Source: Thermoplasmata archaeon
GTDB lineage: Archaea; Thermoplasmatota; E2; DHVEG-1; B18-G2
Length of the DNA stretch: 13,464 nucleotides
Direction: 5' to 3'
Assembly (NCBI GenBank): GCA_021163455.1
Contig: JAGGWT010000103.1
Location: 1 to 13,464, forward strand
Every line of letters starts with the position of its first letter. Position 1 is the first letter of the stretch. The notes beneath the pieces are model-generated. The model saw only the letters and a program-made list of their open reading frames with translations. It ran no database searches and was not told the DNA's origin. The translations under genes were made by a program, and so were the position numbers. Positions 1 through 6,560 of this stretch are shown here, one piece after another.

Positions 1-1321
1 CCCCATATGCAGTGATCACGATTACGTTAGAATCAATAGAATCCGCATCTCTCGTGGAGTCATTTGGTGTAATGGTACACAACCATATATCTCCTATAGA
101 TGTCTCATCTGCAACGAGTGTTCTGTGAGCACTTGAACCGTTTCTCATGTCCATGTAATCTTGATATATTTGATGAGGTGTTCTCGCATAACGGTAGATG
201 TAAAACTCATCTATATAACCGTAAAAGACATTATTCCCATCGCTCCTATAACCTATTGTTAGTGAAAGGGTGTTTCCGCTCTGGTAATTTGTATCTCCTG
301 AAATCGATGGGCATTCTGTGCCATTAATGAAAATGGTGAGGTTGCTCCCATTCCATACGATTGCCACAAAGTACCATGTGTTGTTGCTGAGAATAGAACT
401 CGCTTTGCTTATATTTGTACCATTTAATTTGAGACCGATCTGCAACGAAGAGTTGTACTGGAATACCTGAAGGGAATTGTTCTGGTCCACATATACTTCA
501 CACAAACATCTTCTCGTGCTATCTGATTCTATGTCCATACTGTACATCCAGAAAGTAATAGTGAAGCTGCTGCTCCAGTTGTTGAATATCGATGGTAGAG
601 GGCAGATTAGACCACCGCTGTTACCATCAAAACTGTAGGCTCCACCAATTTTACCACTTGCTATCCACACTGCACCATCAACGGTAGCATTGTATCCATT
701 TCCTGAATAATCCTTGGATACACTGTTACTCTGTGTATCGAACGGAAGAAGAACCTCATATATGGATGTTCCGTTCCTCTTCCAGTTGTAAATGTAAGTT
801 ATGGCATTGAAGTTCTGCTGAGATAAAGCGTAACATGTCAGGTCTTCATCATCGCTGTTTGTTCTGAGGGTTGAGACGAGGAGGGGCGGAACAGCACCTA
901 TCCATTCAGTTCCACCTCTCTGGAGATCTCCATACAAAAGTATAGTGTTGCTATCTTCATCTACAATCATCACGCTGATTGTATAATTCCCGGTGTACGG
1001 AAATCGAATGTACTCCCCGCACTCCCATAAACCATTATCATTCATTTCGATCAGGACAGGTTTTGGTTGGCGCTCTTCTCCGATTTTAACAATCACATTA
1101 ACTTTACTGTATTTCAGGGTGTCTCCACCCATATGCTCTATGAAAAGATAATTTCCTCTTATGTAAGCAGAAAGTTCTGTATGGGGGCTGGAGGGTGGGA
1201 GAGGTAGAGGTAGTATGTTGAGTGACACTATACCGAAAGCAGCTACAGCTATACCTAGAAGTAGGACAGTGTCTATGATGTGGGATGTAACCGCATACTC
1301 ATCTCTACTTATACACCGAAT
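1..1321 (-). CDS. Pilin-like surface protein with LamG domain (partial, non-canonical start)
   Basis: The minus-strand frame is open from about 1321 to the left edge (about 440 codons), and the C-terminus lies outside the window. The N-terminus reads like an archaeal type IV pilin: charged RDEYAVTSHIID at residues 6-17, then a hydrophobic segment (about 18-36). Around residues 53-79 comes a pilin-type stretch with an EHMGGDTLKYS motif. An Ig-like region follows (about 145-200), then a LamG/concanavalin-like domain (about 202-391) with the typical DYSGNGYNA, ITFWMYS, NNTWYFVAIVW and GYIDEFYIYR pieces. A second Ig-like segment begins near residue 400. It is probably a surface-exposed pilin or adhesin that binds glycans, assembled by the ATPase and platform genes upstream. 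No ATG, GTG or TTG lies in frame before the hydrophobic segment. The start given is an ATT placed 7 bases after AGGAGG. The alternative is ATG at 1337 followed by a one-base frameshift. Confidence 0.8.
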   Translation of the reverse strand, partial: MRCISRDEYAVTSHIIDTVLLLGIAVAAFGIVSLNILPLPLPPSSPHTELSAYIRGNYLFIEHMGGDTLKYSKVNVIVKIGEERQPKPVLIEMNDNGLWECGEYIRFPYTGNYTISVMIVDEDSNTILLYGDLQRGGTEWIGAVPPLLVSTLRTNSDDEDLTCYALSQQNFNAITYIYNWKRNGTSIYEVLLPFDTQSNSVSKDYSGNGYNATVDGAVWIASGKIGGAYSFDGNSGGLICPLPSIFNNWSSSFTITFWMYSMDIESDSTRRCLCEVYVDQNNSLQVFQYNSSLQIGLKLNGTNISKASSILSNNTWYFVAIVWNGSNLTIFINGTECPSISGDTNYQSGNTLSLTIGYRSDGNNVFYGYIDEFYIYRYARTPHQIYQDYMDMRNGSSAHRTLVADETSIGDIWLCTITPNDSTRDADSIDSNVIVITAYG

Positions 1322-1328
1322 TTTTACC

Positions 1329-1334
1329 CCTCCT
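1329..1334 (-). promoter_or_regulatory. Shine-Dalgarno AGGAGG for the LamG pilin
   Basis: A perfect AGGAGG lies 7 bases before an in-frame ATT at 1321. This is the only feature that supports initiation in the pilin reading frame. The motif also forms codons 2-3 of a short ATG-started frame beginning at 1337, so it may be coding rather than a ribosome binding site. Confidence 0.45.
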
Positions 1335-1359
1335 CATATGTAACTCTACCTGCTTTTAG

Positions 1360-1367
1360 TATATAAA
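1360..1367 (-). promoter_or_regulatory. TATA box of the LamG pilin gene
   Basis: TTTATATA on the minus strand, centred 26.5 bases before the ATG at 1337. This is the spacing expected for a leaderless archaeal transcript starting at that ATG, and it matches the other leaderless starts in the window. It gives the pilin its own promoter, separate from the platform genes that end at 1506. The rest of the 1338-1505 gap shows no convincing gene. Confidence 0.6.
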
Positions 1368-1505
1368 TATTCTGCCAGTCAACTCGGATTGATGGAGGTA
1401 AATCAAAAACTCATTGAGCAAATTCCTTATTACCGGAGATGGGGTGCATTTCAGGAATCTGAACAAAGACTCGTCTATACTGATTCAAAGAGCTCATCTG
1501 GATAA

Positions 1506-2408
1506 CTACATGAGAAATCTCAGAATTATAAATGATGTGAGCAGAAGAATAAAACTGTATCTTACACCAGAGGAAATTCTTCCATCCATCATAAATCCAC
1601 TGAGTAATCCTGCACCAACACTCTGAACAAATGTGAAAGAGAAGAAAGCATATCTTAGGGTATTTCTGTCGATATATCCCAAGGATAGCCCGCCCACGCC
1701 GGCGCCGGCTACTTCTTTCTGAAGTTTGAAAAACTCGGCAAAAATGGTTTGATTTATTATCAGAATGACCGCCAGGAAAACGAAGAAACTGATGAGTATA
1801 ACAATACTATACATCCCCATTTCTGATCGTCTTTGCTGTTCTATAAGTTTTATCTGCTCTATTTCTCTGGCTGCTGCATAGAATGTGTCGGAGGTATTGC
1901 CACCCATATCGAGTGCCTGATTTATGGTTAGTACGGCCCTCTCTACGGGAGGTGATTTTAATCTCTTTGAAAAATTAATCAGAGCCTCCTTAATCGATAT
2001 GCCCCAGGAGAGCTGAGCATTCATCACCTTTATCTCTTTGCTTAGAGGTCCATAATCTCTCTTAGAAGCTGCTTTTATGGCGTCGAAAACTGTCATCCCG
2101 GATGCTGTTGAGCTACCTATCTCCCTGAGAAAATCCGGGAGTTTTTCCTCTATTTTTCTCTTCCTCCTGAGATGGTAATAATTGTAGAAACCTATCGGAC
2201 CGAGAGAAGAGAGGATGGCTATGAGTATGAAGTCCACGGCATTATCTAATGGAAAATCAAGCTTGCCGAGAAATATCATGATGGCTATAACGCAGAAAGC
2301 CACACTGGGAAATGCACTTATGAGTATCACGGGTAAATCCTGTCTACCCTGCTTGTATACCCTCTTCACGTTGTATCTTCTTCTTTTCATTACATTTTTC
2401 CCTATCAT
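1506..2408 (-). CDS. TadC/FlaJ-like type IV pilus platform membrane protein (second copy)
   Basis: A 300-residue integral membrane protein of the type II secretion F (T2SF)/FlaJ/TadC family, the platform on which the pilus ATPase drives subunit insertion. Predicted membrane segments lie at about 25-47, 57-78, 200-220, 252-272 and 282-299. Between the second and third is the cytoplasmic T2SF region, with the family pattern FLREIGSSTASGMTVFDAI at residues 93-111 and the ALDMGGNTSDTF stretch at about 165-176, followed by a charged helix that would face the ATPase. The ATG at 2408 overlaps the stop of the preceding platform gene (ATGA), so the two are translationally coupled. The paralogous neighbour suggests a heterodimeric platform, as for TadB/TadC. 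Exact subfamily not determined. Confidence 0.85.
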   Translation of the reverse strand: MIGKNVMKRRRYNVKRVYKQGRQDLPVILISAFPSVAFCVIAIMIFLGKLDFPLDNAVDFILIAILSSLGPIGFYNYYHLRRKRKIEEKLPDFLREIGSSTASGMTVFDAIKAASKRDYGPLSKEIKVMNAQLSWGISIKEALINFSKRLKSPPVERAVLTINQALDMGGNTSDTFYAAAREIEQIKLIEQQRRSEMGMYSIVILISFFVFLAVILIINQTIFAEFFKLQKEVAGAGVGGLSLGYIDRNTLRYAFFSFTFVQSVGAGLLSGFMMDGRISSGVRYSFILLLTSFIILRFLM

Positions 2409-3271
2409 GCCTCCACCGACACAGATTTCATTAGCATGTAAAAACCAAAGTATGCTGCAGGTAGTATGAAGAAGGACAAGAGATAAATAAAGTCGAAAGG
2501 AATGGCGCCACCACTCGATGTCAAACTCATCGTCGATATGATTATCACGAGGAATAGAGGCATTGCTATAACAGATATGACAAATATCTCTGCAACCACT
2601 GCGAGAGATTCCAAACTTTTCTTTCTCTCTATCAGATCAAGTTGCATGTACTTTTCGACAACGTTCTTAAGATACATGTTAAGGTCACTACCCGATTGAA
2701 TTGTTGATATTATGCCCTGAATAAAATCCTTGAACTTCCTCGAGGGAGACCTTTCCATTGCATGCTTCAGAGCGGTTATTGTATCCACACCCATCAGGTA
2801 AATTTCCTTGGCTATCTTTCTGAATTCCTTTTGGATTTCACCATAAAGGTCCACATTTGATAACCTTTTGAATATCTCCGCCGGTGATAACCCTGCGGAT
2901 GACATCGTTGCTATAAAGTTCACAGCATAGGGTAGAAGCACATCTATCTTTCTGGCTCTCGCCTTTGCTTTTGATTCGGGTAAGAAGAGGAAGTAGGAGG
3001 AGATGATAAGTACAGACATTACAGGAAGCAAAAAGACCAGTGCCCTTGCCATATTCGATGGAAGCAGTATGTAGATAGTCAGAGAGATGATGAGGGTGCT
3101 TATGAAAACCAGGATCGAGGTGACTATGGTCATTGAGTAGTACTCCTCATAGGTCATCCTTATATCAGCCATCTCCATGAGACGATCTCTATCTTCATCG
3201 TATATTTTCATCCTCTTGAATACATCCCTGAGAATCCTTTTGCAGAATCTGCTGTAGGGGCTTGACCTCAC
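2405..3271 (-). CDS. TadC/FlaJ-like type IV pilus platform membrane protein (first copy)
   Basis: A 288-residue T2SF/FlaJ-family membrane protein. Predicted membrane segments lie at about 48-69, 77-97, 225-250 and 259-282, with a cytoplasmic T2SF domain at about 110-220. The typical ATMSSAGLSPAEIFKRL helix (residues 121-137) is followed by the conserved IQSGSDLNMYL turn at 191-201. The start is a GTG directly after the TAA of the ATPase gene, with no gap, and the gene overlaps the next platform gene by ATGA, so all three form one operon. The first 40 residues are basic and soluble and may contact the ATPase. It probably pairs with the second platform protein to form the inner-membrane base of an archaeal pilus. 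It could equally serve a pseudopilus or secretion-like machine. Confidence 0.85.
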   Translation of the reverse strand: MRSSPYSRFCKRILRDVFKRMKIYDEDRDRLMEMADIRMTYEEYYSMTIVTSILVFISTLIISLTIYILLPSNMARALVFLLPVMSVLIISSYFLFLPESKAKARARKIDVLLPYAVNFIATMSSAGLSPAEIFKRLSNVDLYGEIQKEFRKIAKEIYLMGVDTITALKHAMERSPSRKFKDFIQGIISTIQSGSDLNMYLKNVVEKYMQLDLIERKKSLESLAVVAEIFVISVIAMPLFLVIIISTMSLTSSGGAIPFDFIYLLSFFILPAAYFGFYMLMKSVSVEA

Positions 3272-5437
3272 TTACTTCCCCCTCCTCAAACTCAGAAGTT
3301 TAAGTATACCCCTCTCCTCAGTTTTCTTATTTTCTTCTATCATCTCAATTTTTTTGATCCTCTCATATTCCTCTCTCTTTTCATCTTCATGTATTCTCTT
3401 CAATGCCGCTCCCGGGTCTTTGAGAACAGATTCAGGATCCTTATAATACTCTGCTATTATGGCCCCGACTTCCTTGTATGATCTAACTTTGTTGTCTATC
3501 ATCCATTGCAGAACCTTCATTCTGTTTTCCATCTCTTTTTTCAATCTCTTTTCATCCCAGTCGTTCACCAATCTTATATTTGTCAGAATCTTGCTGTTGC
3601 CCGTGAACTCAAATCTGTCATCGACTTTGGATATCCAACGGAAGGGCTGCATGAATATCAGCTGCTTTGTGTCCGGGTCCATCTTTATTATCTCCGTGAC
3701 GTTCGTTATTCTTCTTATCAGTTTACCTCCTACCGGTATAGCATTTATGAAAACAATTATGTCGAGAGATGTGAGGAGAGCCCTTGGTAGTGAAATCGGT
3801 GGATTTTCCAATCTCTGTATAAGAGTGTGTATATTTCCGGCGTGGATGGTTGCATAGGATGTGTGCCCTGTGGCCATCGCCTGGAAAAGAGAATACGCCT
3901 CTCTTCCTCTTACCTCTCCAACTATTATCACTCTTGGTCTCTGCCTCAGCGCAGCTCTGAGCAGATCAAACATGTCTATGTCTTTTCCACTTTTTTCTCC
4001 CTCTGTCATCGAGAAACCTTCCCTTGTGGTTCCAGCAATCCAGTTTTTGTGAGGCAGATTCACTTCTCTTGTATCCTCTATAGATACGATTTTGTGGGAT
4101 GGGGGTATAAACAGAGATAAAGCATTCAGTGCCGACGTTTTTCCACTGGCTGTACCTCCACAGTACAGAATCGAAGCACCGTGTTCTATGGCCAGCCAGA
4201 AGTATGCAGCCATCTCCAGAGACATGGTACCGTTCTCTATCAGGTCAACAGGCGTCAGAGGATCATCTCTGAATCTTCTTATGGTGAATGTTGATTCATC
4301 GGTTACGGTTTTGGATAGCGTCGCCTGGAGCCTGGAACCATCCGGCAGTTTCCCATCAACTATTGGTGCATAAACGGATATCTGTTTTCCACAAATCTGA
4401 GCGAGCCTGACAACAAAGGAGTCCAGTTCCTCTCCATTTTCAAATTTTATATTCGTCTCTATTGACTGGTATTTTCGATGATGCACAAATATGGGAACGC
4501 TGTGACCATCGCATGAGATATCCTCTATCTCACTATCCTTCATTGGGATGTCTATCCTGCCATAACCGATAAAATCTCTCATTATATAGTAGAAGATCCT
4601 GTCCCTTGACCCTTCTGGGATAACAATATCATTATCCTTTATTATCTGGTCAAGTGCTCTTTCAAGGATGATTTGTTTCTCTTTCTCGCCAACATCAAAT
4701 ACCGGTATGTCCGCAAGGAGTTTGAAAAGCCTTATTATTTCATCCTTAAGTTTTTTTTCCTCATCAGAAAGTTCGGGTTCCCTGACGATATACCGGTATT
4801 CTTTGAGTTTCTTGTCAAAGATGATGAGTCTGCACCCCAGACCCTTCCAGCCAAAGCCCTTCTTTTCGTCCACAATTTCCTCATTTTCCGATAACCCTTC
4901 TTTCTTACCTTCTTCTGTTTGCGGATAGCTTATTTCTTCAACCTTTGCTGTGGAGGGGGTGCTGAAAGGAGGATTCTGGAGGACTCTGTTATCTACAACT
5001 CTTTCCTCACCTTCCAGACCAAGGGACCTTCTGGCATCATCCACATCGAACATCACTGCTCCTATCTCACTATCTGTTCGAACAGGAATTTCTTCTATCC
5101 TTTTCAGGGAAGTTGCAGAGAAAGGAGGAGTTATCAGAAGTTCTTCAACCCCGTTAACATTTTCAAAAATCAGGAAAGGTAGTTCACTTCGATCCACCAT
5201 CAGGAAACTATCATTCTCTTCTGTGCACTGGATTTTGCTTACGTCCACTCCAAGAAAACCACCATGTTCACTACTCCAGTCAATCTCTCTGTCATCTGTA
5301 GAAGTATCGGGTTTGTCACGGAGGGCGGAGGGTTTTCTTTTTTCAAGGTTATCTATAATCGAATGTATAAACTTCAACTTTCCCTCTCTATCATCTATTT
5401 CCATGTTCACCAACCGTGCATCCCTTCTTCCAAACAT
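3272..5437 (-). CDS. Type IV pilus/secretion ATPase (GspE/TadA/FlaI family)
   Basis: A 721-residue secretion-superfamily ATPase that powers assembly of a pilus-like fibre in the cytoplasm under the platform proteins. The core occupies about residues 225-610. Walker A is GGTASGKT (427-434), the Asp box is IEDTREV (453-459), Walker B is VIIVGEVRG (503-511) and the His box is TGHTSYATIHAG (523-534); all look intact. The N-terminal 200 residues resemble no domain I recognise. They are acidic, low in conservation cues and contain a repeated PPFS...EEI motif. About 110 charged residues follow the core and may form a coiled coil. It is the first gene of the operon. The start at ATG 5437 lies 20-23 bases from the TATA-like element, a little short for a leaderless start, so Met12 (5404) is an alternative. 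It is much longer than typical FlaI. Confidence 0.9.
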   Translation of the reverse strand: MFGRRDARLVNMEIDDREGKLKFIHSIIDNLEKRKPSALRDKPDTSTDDREIDWSSEHGGFLGVDVSKIQCTEENDSFLMVDRSELPFLIFENVNGVEELLITPPFSATSLKRIEEIPVRTDSEIGAVMFDVDDARRSLGLEGEERVVDNRVLQNPPFSTPSTAKVEEISYPQTEEGKKEGLSENEEIVDEKKGFGWKGLGCRLIIFDKKLKEYRYIVREPELSDEEKKLKDEIIRLFKLLADIPVFDVGEKEKQIILERALDQIIKDNDIVIPEGSRDRIFYYIMRDFIGYGRIDIPMKDSEIEDISCDGHSVPIFVHHRKYQSIETNIKFENGEELDSFVVRLAQICGKQISVYAPIVDGKLPDGSRLQATLSKTVTDESTFTIRRFRDDPLTPVDLIENGTMSLEMAAYFWLAIEHGASILYCGGTASGKTSALNALSLFIPPSHKIVSIEDTREVNLPHKNWIAGTTREGFSMTEGEKSGKDIDMFDLLRAALRQRPRVIIVGEVRGREAYSLFQAMATGHTSYATIHAGNIHTLIQRLENPPISLPRALLTSLDIIVFINAIPVGGKLIRRITNVTEIIKMDPDTKQLIFMQPFRWISKVDDRFEFTGNSKILTNIRLVNDWDEKRLKKEMENRMKVLQWMIDNKVRSYKEVGAIIAEYYKDPESVLKDPGAALKRIHEDEKREEYERIKKIEMIEENKKTEERGILKLLSLRRGK
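4910..5131 (-). repeat. Internal protein repeat in the ATPase N-terminus
   Basis: Residues 103-124 and 155-176 of the ATPase share the pattern PPFS-x2-S-x-(K)-x-EEI followed by a Thr/Glu-rich tail. The DNA underneath is also similar (AAAGGAGGA on the plus strand in both), which suggests a diverged tandem duplication of about 150 bases inside the variable N-terminal region. The two copies flank a GEE/DDAR-rich acidic linker. Confidence 0.5.
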
Positions 5438-5451
5438 GAAGGTTTTTCTCG

Positions 5452-5463
5452 TATAATAAATAT
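5452..5463 (-). promoter_or_regulatory. Probable TATA box of the pilus ATPase operon
   Basis: The minus strand reads AAATATTTATTATAC here, an AT-rich TATA-like element 20-23 bases before the ATG at 5437. It is the only good candidate in the divergent gap. The exact transcription start and leader cannot be settled from sequence. Confidence 0.5.
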
Positions 5464-5503
5464 TTCGTTTGATGAAAAGAGGTGAGTGGATGGTTTTTTG
5501 GAG

Positions 5504-5520
5504 ATCTGCACTTTGCAGAT
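5504..5520. repeat. Perfect inverted repeat in the pilus/hydrogenase divergent promoter
   Basis: ATCTGCA-CTT-TGCAGAT: 7-bp perfect arms around a 3-base spacer. It lies between the pilus promoter (5452-5463) and the hydrogenase promoter (5561-5569), about 40 bases from each, and is not inside any gene. It could be a binding site for a dimeric regulator or a transcript hairpin. There is no U-run after it on the plus strand, so terminator function is unlikely in that direction. Confidence 0.5.
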
Positions 5521-5560
5521 AAGGGGTTAAAGTGATGGTTCACACAGAAATAACGCAACC

Positions 5561-5569
5561 CTTAAATAA
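5561..5569 (+). promoter_or_regulatory. Probable TATA box of the hydrogenase operon
   Basis: CTTAAATAA preceded by AACGCAACC. Transcription would start near 5590-5593, leaving a leader of about 20 bases that holds GGTGA at 5601-5605, 6 bases before the ATG at 5612. The operon therefore looks Shine-Dalgarno led, unlike its leaderless neighbours. An imperfect inverted repeat (AAGGGGTT at 5521-5528, AACCCTT at 5557-5563) overlaps the box. Confidence 0.45.
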
Positions 5570-5611
5570 GGTGATAAAATATGCCCGAAGTGAGCTGGTT
5601 GGTGAGCAAAA

Positions 5612-6094
5612 ATGAGCCTCGGGATGAATTCATTCAAGAGAGCATTATGGATTTATCATATGAACACAGGAAGTTGCAATGGCTGTGATATAGAAATAAT
5701 TGCTGCATTAACACCGAGGTACGACGTTGAAAGATTCGGTATAAAACTTGTGGGAACACCGAGACATGCAGATGTTATCGCTCTGACCGGTCCTGTTACG
5801 GCAGATATGGTTGATAAGGTGAAAAGAATCTACGAGCAGACGCCAGATCCAAAGGTTGTACTGGTTGTTGGTTCGTGTGGTATATCTGGAGGGGTCTTTC
5901 ACGAATCATATCATCTTGCTGGACCGGTAGACAAAATCATACCAGATGGCACCTTTGTTTATGTTCCGGGTTGTCCACCGAGACCAGAGGCGATAATACA
6001 GGGTGTAATAAAGGCATGGGAACTTCTGGAGGAGATGGATGGGGGTAAAAAGAATGAAAGAACTGCTCGAAAAGTTGAAAGAAAAGAAGATTAA
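5612..6094 (+). CDS. mbhJ: Group 4 [NiFe]-hydrogenase small subunit (MbhJ/EchC-like)
   Basis: A 160-residue small subunit of an energy-converting [NiFe] hydrogenase, related to NuoB. It holds the proximal [4Fe-4S] cluster that passes electrons between the NiFe site and the ferredoxin subunit. The likely cluster ligands are visible: C22 and C25 in TGSCNGCDIE, C89 in VVGSCGISGG and C121 in VPGCPPRPEAI. The length matches the short EchC/MbhJ class and lacks the medial and distal cluster domain of uptake hydrogenases. Start: ATG 5612 has GGTGA just upstream, and an in-frame TGA at 5603-5605 blocks any earlier start. The C-terminal 20 residues are Lys/Glu-rich because the next gene overlaps them in another frame. 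It is the first gene of the four-gene hydrogenase core operon. Confidence 0.93.
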   Translation: MSLGMNSFKRALWIYHMNTGSCNGCDIEIIAALTPRYDVERFGIKLVGTPRHADVIALTGPVTADMVDKVKRIYEQTPDPKVVLVVGSCGISGGVFHESYHLAGPVDKIIPDGTFVYVPGCPPRPEAIIQGVIKAWELLEEMDGGKKNERTARKVERKED

Positions 6095-6560
6095 ATTTGA
6101 AATCAGGGAGAGGGAAGAGGGAGTAAAAAAGAAAGGAAAGAGAAAGACCGTCCTCGTTTACACTCCACGAGAGAATCTTAGAGATATTGTAAAAATGCTC
6201 ATCGAGACATCCGAAGATTTCCCTCATTTTTCCGTATGCTCATTTGCCGATTATGGGGACTATGTCGAACTGAACTACCATTTCTCCACCGGATATGGTA
6301 AACCTCTCCAGGAGACAAACGTCATTCTCAGAGTAACATTAAAGAAAGATGACTTAAGGGTTCCAACCCTTACAGATCTTGTACCTGCGACAATATTTTC
6401 TGAAAGAGAGATAAAAGAAATGACCGGCATAGAGATAGAAAACATACCTGATGGAAGACACATGTTCCTGACCAAGGACTTCCCGGATGGTGTGTATCCA
6501 TGGAGAAGAGATGAGACCGCACCGAAGGAAACGAGAAAGATGTATGAGGTGTGGAAATGA
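6039..6560 (+). CDS. mbhK: Hydrogenase 30-kDa (NuoC-like) subunit, MbhK/EchD type
   Basis: A 173-residue protein of the respiratory-chain 30-kDa subunit family (NuoC, EchD, MbhK). It packs against the large and small subunits, carries no metal centre and has a structural role in the cytoplasmic arm. The family signature is clear near residues 121-131 (SEREIKEMTGI), followed by the PDGRHMFLTKDFPDGVYPWRRD region. The first 40 residues are very Lys/Glu-rich. Start: ATG 6039 has GGAGGAG at 6028-6034. A second ATG at 6054 with GGGGGT before it is almost as good, so Met6 may be the true start. Either way the gene overlaps the small subunit by 41-56 bases, unusually long for this operon. Its own stop overlaps the large-subunit start by ATGA. 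Confidence 0.88.
   Translation: MGVKRMKELLEKLKEKKIKFEIREREEGVKKKGKRKTVLVYTPRENLRDIVKMLIETSEDFPHFSVCSFADYGDYVELNYHFSTGYGKPLQETNVILRVTLKKDDLRVPTLTDLVPATIFSEREIKEMTGIEIENIPDGRHMFLTKDFPDGVYPWRRDETAPKETRKMYEVWK
6546..6551 (+). promoter_or_regulatory. Shine-Dalgarno GAGGTG fixing the large-subunit start
   Basis: GAGGTG lies 5 bases before ATG 6557. That ATG also makes a 4-base ATGA overlap with the preceding stop. The in-frame GTG at 6551 lies inside this motif and is therefore a poorer start. Confidence 0.65.

Noticed and set aside
1411..1497. A 28-codon minus-strand frame starting at 1497, just after the second platform gene
   Set aside because: Too short to judge, no Shine-Dalgarno at a good distance and no recognisable sequence; probably chance.
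1414..1626. A 70-codon plus-strand frame across the pilin/platform gap
   Set aside because: Most of it is antisense to the end of the second platform gene, it has no family likeness, and its start lies between minus-strand genes.
4950..5456. A 168-codon plus-strand frame opposite the ATPase N-terminus
   Set aside because: Ser/Leu-rich antisense shadow. The minus-strand frame continues without a break into the clear ATPase core.
5581..5688. A 35-codon plus-strand frame (starts MPEVSWLV) overlapping the hydrogenase small-subunit start
   Set aside because: The ATG is only about 16 bases from the TATA centre, so it probably precedes the transcript start, and most of the frame lies inside the small-subunit gene.
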